Assembly (NCBI GenBank): GCA_036381595.1
Contig: DASVCN010000006.1
Span: 1 to 54,026 of the forward strand
Length of the DNA: 54,026 nt
Source of the DNA: Trueperaceae bacterium
Lineage (GTDB): Bacteria > Deinococcota > Deinococci > Deinococcales > Trueperaceae
Reading direction: 5' to 3'
Numbering within the stretch: the first letter of the stretch is position 1; the number at the start of each line of letters is the position of its first letter. The notes below the pieces were generated by a model that searched no databases, had not been told where the DNA came from, and saw only the letters and a list, made by a program, of their open reading frames with translations. This document shows, in pieces, positions 39,909 through 49,217 of the stretch. A program made the position numbers and the translations under genes.

Positions 39909-42773
39909 TCAACCCCTCTCGCTGGCCGCCGGACCAGGCTTCCCGGCGATGACGGCCAGCTCCATGAACGCCTCGACCACCCTCGGATCGAACTGACTGC
40001 CCGAGCGCTCGCGCACGTAATCGCGCACCTTCGCCGGGTCCCACGCTCGGCGGTAGGGGCGATCGGAGGTAAGGGCGTCGTAAACGTCGGCCACCGCGAA
40101 GATACGGGCCGCCAGGGGGATCTCTTCGCCGCGGAGACCTCTGGGGTAGCCGCTGCCGTCCCATGCTTCGTGGTGGCAGTAGGGGATGTCGGCCGCGGGT
40201 CGCAGGAAGGCGATGGGGGCCAGCAGTTCGTAGCCCAGCCGGGCGTGCCTCTGCATGATCCTGCGCTCCTCCTCCGTCAGCTGCGCGGGCTTGGTGAGGA
40301 TGGCGTCCGGCACGCCGAGCTTCCCGATGTCGTGGAGCAGCGCTCCCCTCCTGATATGCGCCATCTCCTCTTCGCGAACGCCGATGTGCCGCGCCAGGCG
40401 GATCGTCAGCTCCGTGACCCGCCGGCTGTGCCCCTCCGTCTCGTGATCGCGTAAGTCGAGCGCCCGCGCCCACCCTTCGATCGTCGCGTCGTACGCCAGC
40501 CTAAGGTCGATCGTCGAACGTTCGAGTCCCTGGAACATCATCACGTTGTCAATGGCGATCGCCGTCTGCAGGGCGAGGGCCTGCAGGAACTCGAGCCGGT
40601 CTTCGTCCAGCGCCCCGCCAGCAGGAGCGTAGGCCTCGAGTACCCCCTGGAGGCGCCCCTTGGAGATGAGCGGCAGGGCTATGTAGTCGCCGTAGCGGGA
40701 GCTGCCGGTAGCGAGCGGCACGGCTTCCCCTATCCGCTCTCCCTGGAGCCTCACCATCTGCCTGTCGAGTCCGCAGCGGCCGAGAGTCCCCTCGCCCAGT
40801 CGAGGGTTACGGCGACGGATCTCGCGCTCGGGCAGTCCACGCGAGGCTGCGCAGCTGAACGTCTGCGTAGACTTCTCGAATATCCACACCGCTGTCGCGG
40901 CGACGCCCAGGTCGCGCATGACCTTGTCCATCACCACTTCCAGGGTGAGCCGCAGGTCGACGCTGCCGGTTATCGCCATATCTATCTCGTGGAGGCTGGA
41001 GAGTCGGTTGAGCCTCTTCTCCAGTTCGAGGTTGAGCTCGCGCTCCCGATCCTCGGCCTGCTTCTGACTGCTCACATCGATGCCGGTGCCCACCACGAAA
41101 TTCCGGCCGTCGAGCTTCACGCTCGTGGAGGAGAAGACGTACGGGACCTCGCCGCCATCTTCGCCCAGCAGGCTCGTCTCCATGATCGAATGCCCCTCGG
41201 CCAGCACCTTCCCGAAGTCCTCCTGAAGAGTCCGGTGCTGCGACTCAGGGAAGAAGTCGAAGGGGGACATCCGCATGATCTCGGTGTCGCTCAAACCGGT
41301 GAGCGAGTTCAGGTTCTGATTCCAGCGGATGAGCCGCATGTCCTCGTCGATGAGGTAGAAGAGGCCCGGCAGACTGTTGATGAGGGTGTCCGAGAAGCTC
41401 TTCTCGTTCAGCAGCGCCTCCTCCACGGCCTTCCTCTCCGAAACGTCCCGTACGATCGACTGGAAGGTGTCCTGTGAGATGCGACGGGTGTTGATCTCCA
41501 CCGGCAGCTCGGTGCCGTCCGCCCGGCGGAAGCGGCGCTCGGTGAGAACGGTTGCGCCGGGCTCGAGCTGCAGGAACCTCAAGGGCCGCTCCTCCAACTC
41601 CTCACCCGAGATGAAATCGGTGACCTTCGCGAGCGCCCCTTCGCCAGTCGACCCCATCATCCGATAGGCCGTCGAGTTCGCCTGCAGCAAGTTGCCCTCG
41701 CGGTCGTACACGACGATCGCGTCGGAGGCCTGCTCGACGAGTTCCCGGTAGCGTCGCTCCGACTCCTCGGCCTCCCGCCTGAGTTCCCGCTCGCGCTCCA
41801 GCAAACCGACGTTCTCCAGCGCCACGGCCGCGTAGTTGGCTGCCATCGAGAGCGCCACCACGTGTTGCTCACCGAAGGCGTGAGGCTCGGTACTCTGGAC
41901 CTCGAATACGCCGATGGTCCTCCCGAGCACCTTCAGCGGCACCGCCGCCGAGGAGAGCGATGGACGGTTGTCGACCTCGTCGCCGCCCACGTCGAAGGTG
42001 GCGATTCCCGAGAGCGCCTCCGGGAGTTCGTTCGTCAGCACGACCTGACCACTCCGGATAGCGCGACTCTGCGGGCTGTCGTTGAGCGGCAGGAGCGGAA
42101 GCTCCGTGACATCGCGCTGCTCGAACCTCCCTTGAACGAGGTTCATCGAGAAGACACACCGTCGTTGCTCACCTAGATCGTCGTAACTGCAGACGAAGAT
42201 GCCATCGGCGGGCGTCTGCTGGCAGCAGAAGACGAACAGGGCACGGTAGATACTGGCTTGGTCGCTGGCCAGGCCGACCTGCTCGGCGAGAACGCCCAGC
42301 CGGCCCAGGAGCATGTCGTAGTCACGCTGGGCCTGCTCACGCGCTTCGGCCAGTTCGGCTTCCTTGCGGCGTTGCTCAACGCGCATCTGCCGCGCGTTCA
42401 CCGCCTGAGTGACCGCATCCGAAAGTCGAGCCAGCCGGTCCTTGAGCAGGTAGTCGGCCGCCCCCAGGCGCATCGAGGCGACCACCTCCTCCTCCCGCGC
42501 CGTCCCCGTAACGACGATGAGGGGGATGTCCAGCTTCCGTTCCTCGAGGATCTCTAGCGCCCTCAGAGCGCCGAAGCCCGGCAGGGTGAAGTCGGCGAGG
42601 ATTATCTCGGGTGCTTCATCGATGGCGTTGCGGAACTCGCCTTCGGTGCCCACCACCGTCGCCGTGGGCGTGAACCCGCTGCGGCGAAGGCTCCTGAGCA
42701 GGATCTCCGTGTCGTGCTCACTGTCTTCGACTATCAGGACGCGCAATTCGCGACTCTCGTATGTCTGGTGCAT
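39909..42773 (-). CDS. REC-GAF-PAS-PAS-GAF-HD-GYP signalling protein
   Basis: 954 residues. In order: receiver domain (about 5-125; RVLIVEDSEHDTEILLRSL, phosphoacceptor Asp in ILADFTLPGFG), coiled coil, GAF (about 160-330), PAS (about 345-460, RYRELVEQASDAIVVYDREG), PAS (about 465-590, LINSLPGLFYLIDEDMRLIR), GAF (about 610-760) and an HD-GYP domain (about 775-940) with LLHDIGKLGVPD and HHEAWDGSGYPRGL. HD-GYP domains with these residues degrade cyclic di-GMP. The protein joins phosphorelay input and several sensor domains to one output. A minus-strand TATAAT lies at 42934-42929, giving a leader of about 150 bases. No kinase is adjacent. Confidence 0.92.
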   Translation of the reverse strand: MHQTYESRELRVLIVEDSEHDTEILLRSLRRSGFTPTATVVGTEGEFRNAIDEAPEIILADFTLPGFGALRALEILEERKLDIPLIVVTGTAREEEVVASMRLGAADYLLKDRLARLSDAVTQAVNARQMRVEQRRKEAELAEAREQAQRDYDMLLGRLGVLAEQVGLASDQASIYRALFVFCCQQTPADGIFVCSYDDLGEQRRCVFSMNLVQGRFEQRDVTELPLLPLNDSPQSRAIRSGQVVLTNELPEALSGIATFDVGGDEVDNRPSLSSAAVPLKVLGRTIGVFEVQSTEPHAFGEQHVVALSMAANYAAVALENVGLLERERELRREAEESERRYRELVEQASDAIVVYDREGNLLQANSTAYRMMGSTGEGALAKVTDFISGEELEERPLRFLQLEPGATVLTERRFRRADGTELPVEINTRRISQDTFQSIVRDVSERKAVEEALLNEKSFSDTLINSLPGLFYLIDEDMRLIRWNQNLNSLTGLSDTEIMRMSPFDFFPESQHRTLQEDFGKVLAEGHSIMETSLLGEDGGEVPYVFSSTSVKLDGRNFVVGTGIDVSSQKQAEDRERELNLELEKRLNRLSSLHEIDMAITGSVDLRLTLEVVMDKVMRDLGVAATAVWIFEKSTQTFSCAASRGLPEREIRRRNPRLGEGTLGRCGLDRQMVRLQGERIGEAVPLATGSSRYGDYIALPLISKGRLQGVLEAYAPAGGALDEDRLEFLQALALQTAIAIDNVMMFQGLERSTIDLRLAYDATIEGWARALDLRDHETEGHSRRVTELTIRLARHIGVREEEMAHIRRGALLHDIGKLGVPDAILTKPAQLTEEERRIMQRHARLGYELLAPIAFLRPAADIPYCHHEAWDGSGYPRGLRGEEIPLAARIFAVADVYDALTSDRPYRRAWDPAKVRDYVRERSGSQFDPRVVEAFMELAVIAGKPGPAASERG

Positions 42774-42928
42774 CAGAAGGGAACTCCAGGCACACGCTCC
42801 TGGCGGATGCCTTGCCAAAAGGTTGGTTTGGCTGGAAGCTCGACCTCCCGGTGCGCGATGCAAGAGCTCAGGCCGCTCTGCAACGGCACAGAGCCGTCGG
42901 AGGGGCGCATGCAGACGTACTCGCATCG

Positions 42929-42934
42929 ATTATA
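42929..42934 (-). promoter_or_regulatory. -10 box for the HD-GYP gene
   Basis: Perfect TATAAT on the minus strand. No convincing -35 at 17 bases. The overlapping region holds two direct copies of CCCGTTGAAA (42942-42951, 42953-42962; period 11). Confidence 0.55.
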
Positions 42935-42978
42935 GGAGCGGCCCGTTGAAAACCCGTTGAAACGGCGCAGCGGACGAG

Positions 42979-43007
42979 CCGCACCCTGGTGCGGTGAGTG
43001 GTAGCAT
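42979..43007 (+). promoter_or_regulatory. pyrG promoter with palindrome over the -35 position
   Basis: Extended -10 TGGTAGCAT (42999-43007). The spot where a -35 would lie is occupied by CCGCAC-CCTG-GTGCGG (42979-42994), a 6-bp inverted repeat. This may be a regulator site. The pyrG leader carries GGAGAAGGTGAG before the ATG. Confidence 0.45.
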
Positions 43008-43030
43008 TGAGTCCCGGAGAAGGTGAGCTG

Positions 43031-44689
43031 ATGGATAGCAAGTACATCTTCGTCACGGGCGGCGTGGTGTCGTCTCTGGGCAAAGGGATCGCCACGTCGA
43101 GCATCGGAGCTCTGCTTCGGGCCAGAGGCTACCGCGTCACCGCAGTCAAGATCGATCCGTACATCAACGTGGACGCCGGCACCATGCGGCCTTACGAACA
43201 TGGTGAGGTGTTCGTGACCAACGACGGCGCCGAGACGGATCTCGACATCGGCACCTACGAGCGCTTCCTCGACATCGACCTCGGTCGCGAGAACAACATC
43301 ACCACGGGGCAGGTCTACCAGACGGTGATCGAGAAGGAGCGTCGGGGAGCGTATCTGTCGCAGACCGTCCAGGTGATCCCCCATGTGACGGACGAGATCA
43401 AGTCGCGGATCGTCCAGGCAGGCGAGAACGCCAACGCCGAACTGGTGCTGGTCGAAGTCGGCGGGACCGTAGGCGACATCGAGTCGCTCCCCTTCCTCGA
43501 GGCGATCCGTCAGCTGCGCTTCGAACTTGGACGGGAGAACACCGTCTACCTGCACGTCACCCTCCTGCCCTTCCTAGGGACGTCCGAGGAGTACAAGACC
43601 AAACCCACCCAGCACTCGGTCGCCACTCTGCGCGGCGTCGGGATCCAGCCGGACGGGATCATCCTGCGGTCGCAGAGTCCCGTTCCCGAGGAGAACCGCC
43701 GCAAGATCGCTCTCTTCACCAACGTCGAAGCACGAGACGTGTTCAACTCGTACGACGCCGACTACGTCTACGCGGTGCCCGAGATCCTGGAGCAGCAGGG
43801 CCTGGGACGCTTCCTCGAGCGTCACCTGCAACTCGAGAAGGTGATCCCTGAGCTCCGCGCCTGGAGCGAGGCGGTTCGGGTGCTGCGAGAGCCGAGCAAC
43901 AGTGTGATCATCGGGATCGTCGGGAAGTACGTGGCGATGCCCGACGCCTACCTGAGCCTTCTCGAGGCGCTGCGCCACGCCGGCATAGCGAACGGCGCGC
44001 AGGTGGAGATCCAGTGGGTGAACGCCGAGGACCTCGACGAAGCGGGCATGGAGGAGCTCGGCCGTTTCGACGGCATCCTGGTGCCGGGTGGTTTCGGGGT
44101 GCGCGGCATCGAAGGGAAGGTGCGGGCGGCACGCTACGCCCGCGAGAACCAGGTTCCCTACCTGGGCATCTGTCTGGGGATGCAGGTCGCGGTCATCGAA
44201 TTCGCCCGGAACCGGGCAGGACTCGAAGGAGCCAATTCCACCGAGTTCGACCCGTACACTCCTCATCCCGTGATCGACCTGATGCCGGAACAGCTGGAGG
44301 TCGAGGATGTCGGCGGCACCATGCGGCTGGGCTCGTGGCCCATGCGTCTCGCGCCGGGCACACTCCTGGAAGACCTCTACCGGGAGGCGGGCGAGAAGGC
44401 CGACACCGTGGACGAGCGACATCGCCACCGCTACGAGGTGAACCCGGCCTACGTCTCGCGACTCCAGGAGGCAGGGATGGTAGTTTCCGGCGTCACACCG
44501 GGTATGGCCGGCCGAGGTGAAGGGCTGGTCGAAGCGATCGAGCTGGCTGCGCATCCCTTCTACTGCGGTCTGCAGTCGCACCCTGAGTTCAACTCGCGGC
44601 TCCTTCGGCCCAGCCCGCCGTTCCGCGGCTTCATCGAGGCGGCGGTAGCCAGGAGGGCGAAAGAGATCGAGCGGAAGGCGGCGGTTTGA
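43031..44689 (+). CDS. pyrG: CTP synthase
   Basis: 552 residues. Amidates UTP to CTP using glutamine. Synthetase domain (1-270): KYIFVTGGVVSSLGKGIATS, KIDPYINVDAGTMRPYEHGE, ETDLDIGTYERFL, EVGGTVGDIESLPFLEA. Glutaminase domain (about 300-545): VPGGFGVRGIEGKV, the nucleophile Cys in YLGICLGMQVAVIEF, and the His/Glu pair in GLQSHPEFNSR. Start chosen at the ATG with a strong ribosome binding site. Confidence 0.97.
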   Translation: MDSKYIFVTGGVVSSLGKGIATSSIGALLRARGYRVTAVKIDPYINVDAGTMRPYEHGEVFVTNDGAETDLDIGTYERFLDIDLGRENNITTGQVYQTVIEKERRGAYLSQTVQVIPHVTDEIKSRIVQAGENANAELVLVEVGGTVGDIESLPFLEAIRQLRFELGRENTVYLHVTLLPFLGTSEEYKTKPTQHSVATLRGVGIQPDGIILRSQSPVPEENRRKIALFTNVEARDVFNSYDADYVYAVPEILEQQGLGRFLERHLQLEKVIPELRAWSEAVRVLREPSNSVIIGIVGKYVAMPDAYLSLLEALRHAGIANGAQVEIQWVNAEDLDEAGMEELGRFDGILVPGGFGVRGIEGKVRAARYARENQVPYLGICLGMQVAVIEFARNRAGLEGANSTEFDPYTPHPVIDLMPEQLEVEDVGGTMRLGSWPMRLAPGTLLEDLYREAGEKADTVDERHRHRYEVNPAYVSRLQEAGMVVSGVTPGMAGRGEGLVEAIELAAHPFYCGLQSHPEFNSRLLRPSPPFRGFIEAAVARRAKEIERKAAV

Positions 44690-44876
44690 CGAATCGCGAA
44701 GGGCGCCGAGCCGCTCAGCCGAACCTACCCGGCAGTTCGTCTCGTTCCCGTAACTCGGTGCGCATGTCGGGTTCGGTCTGCGGGCTCCTGAGTTCTGGCG
44801 AGCAGCTCGGCCCCTACTCGGTGGCCAGTGCCCGCCGGCCGCGACTGTTGCGAGCGGAACGAAGGGTTGCGACAGG

Positions 44877-45542
44877 GTGAAGGGGGATCTTGAGCGGCGC
44901 CCCCTCGTCATAGGGGTTGCCGGCGGCACGGGATCCGGGAAGACCACCGTAGCCGAAGCGGTGACCGACGCGGCGGGCGAAGGGCAGGTCGTGGTGCTCC
45001 CGCAAGACGCCTACTACCGCGCTCAGGGAGACGTTCCCAGGATGGTGCGCGAGAAGATCAACTACGACGAGCCGAGCGCCTTCGATACCGAACTGCTCGT
45101 GGAGCACCTCGATCGGTTGGTCGGCTGGAAGGAGATAGCCAGGCCGGTCTACGACTTCACTCGAGACGATCGCTCCGAGGAGACGATCACCCTGCGACCG
45201 GCGCCGGTGATCGTCCTCGAAGGTATTCTCGTGCTCCACGAACCGACGTTGCGGGAGCGCATGACCCTCAAGGTCTTCGTCGACGCTCCCCCCGACGAGA
45301 GGTTCATCCGTCGGCTGGAACGCGACGTCAAGGAACGGGGCCGAAGCGCGGAGAGCGTGATAGGCCAGTACCGGAGGACGGTCAAGCCGATGCACGATCT
45401 CTTCGTCGAGCCCACCAAGAAGCATGCCGATCTGATCATCCCGGAGGGGGGTCGGAACAGGATAGCCCTCGCCGTGCTGGGCGCCTTCGTCAGGGCCTGC
45501 CTGGCCGAGCCCGGCCTGCTGGCCGACGGGAGCAGACGATGA
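44877..45542 (+). CDS. udk: Uridine kinase
   Basis: 221 residues. P-loop GVAGGTGSGKTTVAEAV, then VVLPQDAYYRA, NYDEPSAFDTELLVEHLDRL, RPVYDFTRDDRSEETI and VIVLEGILVL; all typical of uridine kinase, which salvages uridine and cytidine. GTG start. The stop overlaps the next gene (ATGA at 45539-45542). The 187 bases between pyrG and udk hold nothing I can support. Confidence 0.95.
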   Translation: MKGDLERRPLVIGVAGGTGSGKTTVAEAVTDAAGEGQVVVLPQDAYYRAQGDVPRMVREKINYDEPSAFDTELLVEHLDRLVGWKEIARPVYDFTRDDRSEETITLRPAPVIVLEGILVLHEPTLRERMTLKVFVDAPPDERFIRRLERDVKERGRSAESVIGQYRRTVKPMHDLFVEPTKKHADLIIPEGGRNRIALAVLGAFVRACLAEPGLLADGSRR

Positions 45543-47365
45543 GATTCCTCCTCTGGCTGCTCATCCTCCTCTCCCTCATCCCGGCCCTGATCCTCACCGG
45601 TCGTCGCATCCAGGCCGAGGGATCGGCACGGCGCGTGACGATGATCATGGACGAGGCCGCCCTGATCGAACAGGCACGCGCACTGGGCTGGGAACCCATG
45701 GAACTCGCCCTCCACTACCAGGAGCTGGGGCTGGAAGGCATCTCGGTCTACGAGGAAACGCCCGAGAGTCTCGCCGAGGCCGGCGAGATCATCGCCATGC
45801 CTGGCTACGAACTCCAGGCGGCGGTGGTGGCCTCCGGCGGCGAGCCTCCCCGACTGCCGCCTGGGGCGACCGTGATGAGCGAGCTGGAGGCCGGAGCGCT
45901 GGACGCGGCACTGGCGAAGACCAGTCTCGAGCCACAGCGGTTCGAGTGGCGGGGCCGCACCTGGTACGCGTTCCCCGGCGACGTCTTCGACATACTGCCT
46001 GCCGGAGCCGACGAGGAGCGACTCGACAGCTACGCGGAGGCCGGTTTCGATATCGCCTACCGGCCCCGGAACCACCCGCTGCTCAGCGACATCGACTTCC
46101 CCGAGCAGGCTCACTACCTGATCCACAACGGACTCGAGGTCGCCGGCCTCCCCGATCTCCTGAACGAGACTATCGAGGAGTCGCAGGAGTACCTGACGGG
46201 TGTGATCGAGGGAACCCAGCAGAGCGGCATGGCCCGTATCGCCGGCCGCGTGCCGAGCGTGAGGCTGCTCTCCTTCAATCAGGAGTACATCAACCTGAGG
46301 CTCCGGCCTGGCGAACTCGTGGACAAGTATCTGTTGGCCGCGAACGAACGAGGCATCACTCTGCTCTACCTCAGGCCCTATACGGAACCTCAGCTGGGCA
46401 ACATGCTCGATAACACCGAGGCTCTGGTGAGCGGACTTCGAACCGCACTCGAGAACGAGGGTTTCGAAGTGGGTCCCCTACGCACCCTTCAGGTCGATTA
46501 CCGGACGAACGCCTTCCTCAGGGGCTTAAGCAGCCTCGGCGTTCTGGCTGGCCTGTTGCTGCTGGGGCTCGCCTACCCGGCTCCCTGGGGAGCCTTCGTG
46601 TCGCTGGCCGTCCTGGCGCTCGGTTTGGTAGCGGGAGGGATCGACTGGGATGCGGTCGCTCTGATCGCAGCTCTGGTCTTCCCGGTCCTCGGATACGCCT
46701 ACCTTCGCGAGCGCCTCGTCTCGCTGGGGGTGGCCACGCTGATCAGTCTCGCCGGCGCGCTGTTGCTGGTGGCGGTAGGTAGCGACCAGGCCTCGATGAG
46801 CGCCATCTCCCCCTTCCGAGGCGTCGCTGCCACGTTGGTCGTGCCGCCGTTGCTCTTCGCGGCTCACTACGCGCTGCGCTTCCAGCGGCCAGCGGAGTGG
46901 ATCCGCGAGCTGTGGGGCCATCAGGTCAGACTCGGGGACGTGGCGGTCGTGCTGGTAGGGTTCGTCGCACTTGCGCTGGTGTTCCTGCGGCGGGGCAACT
47001 TCCCGCTGATCGGCGCGTCGGAGGCCGAACTCGCCTTCCGTTCCTGGCTGGCAGAGTTGTTCGTCAGGCCCCGGTTCAAGGAGCTTCTCGGCCACCCGCT
47101 GGCGGTCCTCGGCCTCACCAACCGCGAGTGGCCAGCCTGGATCAAGGGGGCGCTCCTGACTGGCGGCGTGGTCGCTCAAGCGAGCATCCTCAATTCGTTC
47201 AGCCACTATCACACCCCGGTACTGATCTCGCTCCAACGAACCCTCATCGCCCTTGGCCTGGGTCTGCTCATCGGTCTCGTACTGCTCCCGTTCGCCAGGT
47301 TGGCGGTTCGGCTGGTGCGTTCGTGGCTGACCCCGCCCGTCCCTCGCCACCGCGCGACCCAGTGA
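45539..47365 (+). CDS. DUF5693 family polytopic membrane protein
   Basis: 608 residues. One N-terminal membrane segment, then an extracytoplasmic domain of about 280 residues (LHYQELGLEGISVYEETPES, EAGFDIAYRPRNHPLLSDID, LLYLRPYTEPQLGNMLDNTE) and a C-terminal membrane domain of about nine segments (from about 320). This fits DUF5693, usually found next to csaB. A role in cell-wall polysaccharide export or modification is inferred from the neighbour. Overlaps udk and csaB by 4 bases each. Confidence 0.85.
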   Translation: MRFLLWLLILLSLIPALILTGRRIQAEGSARRVTMIMDEAALIEQARALGWEPMELALHYQELGLEGISVYEETPESLAEAGEIIAMPGYELQAAVVASGGEPPRLPPGATVMSELEAGALDAALAKTSLEPQRFEWRGRTWYAFPGDVFDILPAGADEERLDSYAEAGFDIAYRPRNHPLLSDIDFPEQAHYLIHNGLEVAGLPDLLNETIEESQEYLTGVIEGTQQSGMARIAGRVPSVRLLSFNQEYINLRLRPGELVDKYLLAANERGITLLYLRPYTEPQLGNMLDNTEALVSGLRTALENEGFEVGPLRTLQVDYRTNAFLRGLSSLGVLAGLLLLGLAYPAPWGAFVSLAVLALGLVAGGIDWDAVALIAALVFPVLGYAYLRERLVSLGVATLISLAGALLLVAVGSDQASMSAISPFRGVAATLVVPPLLFAAHYALRFQRPAEWIRELWGHQVRLGDVAVVLVGFVALALVFLRRGNFPLIGASEAELAFRSWLAELFVRPRFKELLGHPLAVLGLTNREWPAWIKGALLTGGVVAQASILNSFSHYHTPVLISLQRTLIALGLGLLIGLVLLPFARLAVRLVRSWLTPPVPRHRATQ

Positions 47366-48363
47366 AGGTTACGGTCAGTGGCTTCTACGGCTTCGGCAAC
47401 GTGGGTGACGAGGCCCTCCTAGCCGGCCTCCTGAACGGGCTGCAGGCGAGAGGGTTCGAACCGGTGGTCCTGAGCAGGGATCCCTCGGCCACGACAAAGC
47501 TCCACGGGGTGCGAGCGCGTCACCGGTTCGGGGGAGTGGCCGCCGCACTGCTCGAGAGCGGGGCGTTCATATCGGGTGGAGGCGGGTTGTTGCAGGACAG
47601 GACGAGCGCTCGCAGCCTCGACTACTACCTGTGGCTGTTGCGCACGGCGAGGGCTCTGGGCAAACGGGTGATCGTCTACGGTCAGTCGGTGGGGCCCCTG
47701 AGTCCCGAAGGGCGCCGGAAGGTCGGCAAGGCCCTGGACGGCTTGCCGGTTGCCGTACGCGACAGGAGTTCACGGGAGCTGCTGGCCTCCCTGGGGGTCG
47801 CAGCCGAGCTGGTGGCCGACACCGCCCTCCTCCTCGAGGCTCCTCCACCTCCCCCGACACGTGATCGGATCCTGCTGCTTCCACGGTCGGGGCACCCGGA
47901 GCTGACCGGGGCGCTCGTGGCTCTGGCGAGGCATCTCGCGGCCGCCGGAAGGCAGATCGAGGCGGTCGCCTTCCATCCCGACGAGGACGAACGGGAGTGC
48001 CGGGCTCTCGCCGAGTCGGTTCCCGGGCTGCCGTTCCGGCGGGTCGGGGACCACCGCGAAGCGCTTCGACTCTTCGCCGGCGCCGGCTTGGTCGTATCGG
48101 CGCGATTGCACGGGCTCATCCTCGCGGCAGTGAGCCGCACGCCCGCGGTCGGGCTCGTCTACGATCCGAAGGTGGCTGGGTTCCTGGCCGAATCGGGGGG
48201 CTCGGGCTTCGAACCGCCGGTGGACGAGCAGGCGCTGATCGAGGCCGCTCGGCGAGCAATGCCGGTAGCGAGCGAACGGCTGAAGGAGCTGCGATCGAGC
48301 GCCGGGAACGGACTCGACTGGCTCGCGCGGTCGTTGCGAGGGAACCCGGCTGCCGTAAGATGA
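47362..48363 (+). CDS. csaB: CsaB polysaccharide pyruvyl transferase
   Basis: 333 residues, GT-B-like pyruvyltransferase. Motifs: VSGFYGFGNVGDEALLAGLL at the N-terminus, ISGGGGLLQDRTSARSLDYY, VIVYGQSVGPLSPEGRRKVG, and VSARLHGLILAAVSRTPAVG. CsaB adds pyruvate to the secondary cell-wall polymer that SLH-domain S-layer proteins bind, a system known in Deinococcus-Thermus and Bacillus. GTG overlaps the DUF5693 stop as GTGA. Confidence 0.93.
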   Translation: MKVTVSGFYGFGNVGDEALLAGLLNGLQARGFEPVVLSRDPSATTKLHGVRARHRFGGVAAALLESGAFISGGGGLLQDRTSARSLDYYLWLLRTARALGKRVIVYGQSVGPLSPEGRRKVGKALDGLPVAVRDRSSRELLASLGVAAELVADTALLLEAPPPPPTRDRILLLPRSGHPELTGALVALARHLAAAGRQIEAVAFHPDEDERECRALAESVPGLPFRRVGDHREALRLFAGAGLVVSARLHGLILAAVSRTPAVGLVYDPKVAGFLAESGGSGFEPPVDEQALIEAARRAMPVASERLKELRSSAGNGLDWLARSLRGNPAAVR

Positions 48364-49160
48364 GTGGAGTGCGCCTGCCCCCACCGCTTCCGCTCCTGCT
48401 GATGCTGCTGTCGCTCCTCACCGGCTGGGCCCTCGCTCAGAATCCCATCGAGCAGATGCGCGACCTGTTGGAGCGGGGTTACTACAACTCCGCCGCGCGC
48501 ATCGTTGGCCCCAGCCTCGTCGAGAGTCACCCTAACGATCCTGAAGCGTTCTACCTCTACAGCCGCTCGCTCTATCTGACGGAGGAGATAGGAGCGGCCC
48601 GCGAGGCGCTCGATCAGGCGATGCTGCTCGCCGAGGACGAGGTCGACCCTGACTACCTCCACCTGGACGGGCTGCTCCTGGCTGCCGAAGGTGACCTGCG
48701 AAGGGCGATAGAGGTCCTGCGTGAAGCGTTCGGGATCAGCGGGCAATACGAGCACGCGATGGACTGGGGACGGGTCGCCTGGCAGGCGTACGACCTGGAG
48801 GAGGCGCTGGAGGCGTATGCGGCGGCGGCACAGACCGAGGAGGGGATGAAGAACTCATGGCCGCATCTCAATCGGGGACGCCTCCTCACTTTCCTCGGCC
48901 GCAACGAGGAAGCTATTGACGCCTACCGCCGGGCTATCGAGGTGTTCGAGGAGAACGACACCGGCGAGGCCCGGCCGTCACCCGCCTACGTGGAGGCGTA
49001 CTTCAGGCTGGGCGAGATCTACGAAGCCATGGGGGAGGAGCAGGGCTCGAACCGCTTCCTCCAGTTGGCCATCGATCACTATCGCGCGGCCCTTACCGGC
49101 GACCCCAACTATGCGCCGGCGATCGAGGCCCTGGACAGCCTCAACCGCCGTTTGCCGTGA
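48360..49160 (+). CDS. Exported TPR protein
   Basis: 266 residues. Signal peptide VRLPPPLPLLLMLLSLLTGW. Tetratricopeptide repeats follow (NDPEAFYLYSRSLYLTEEIG, PHLNRGRLLTFLGRNEEAID, PAYVEAYFRLGEIYEAMGEE). Either the ATG at 48360, overlapping the csaB stop, or the GTG at 48369 could be used; TAAGAT lies 7 bases before the latter. Fourth gene of the coupled chain. Function inferred only as a periplasmic interaction protein. Confidence 0.75.
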   Translation: MSGVRLPPPLPLLLMLLSLLTGWALAQNPIEQMRDLLERGYYNSAARIVGPSLVESHPNDPEAFYLYSRSLYLTEEIGAAREALDQAMLLAEDEVDPDYLHLDGLLLAAEGDLRRAIEVLREAFGISGQYEHAMDWGRVAWQAYDLEEALEAYAAAAQTEEGMKNSWPHLNRGRLLTFLGRNEEAIDAYRRAIEVFEENDTGEARPSPAYVEAYFRLGEIYEAMGEEQGSNRFLQLAIDHYRAALTGDPNYAPAIEALDSLNRRLP

Positions 49161-49162
49161 CG

Positions 49163-49207
49163 CCGGTTCGAGGGCGACAGGCATCTGAGCGACAGCCCTC
49201 GAACCGG
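49163..49207. terminator. 13-bp inverted repeat between convergent genes
   Basis: CCGGTTCGAGGGC (49163-49175) and its exact complement GCCCTCGAACCGG (49195-49207), loop 19 bases. It lies 2 bases after the TPR stop and 10 bases before the end of the SIMPL gene, so it probably stops transcription from both sides, although no T tract follows. Confidence 0.7.
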
Positions 49208-49217
49208 CAACTCTCAT

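Noticed and set aside
44686-44880. 64-codon frame between pyrG and udk
   Set aside because: No ribosome binding site, Arg/Ser-rich composition, and it overlaps the udk start; likely chance.
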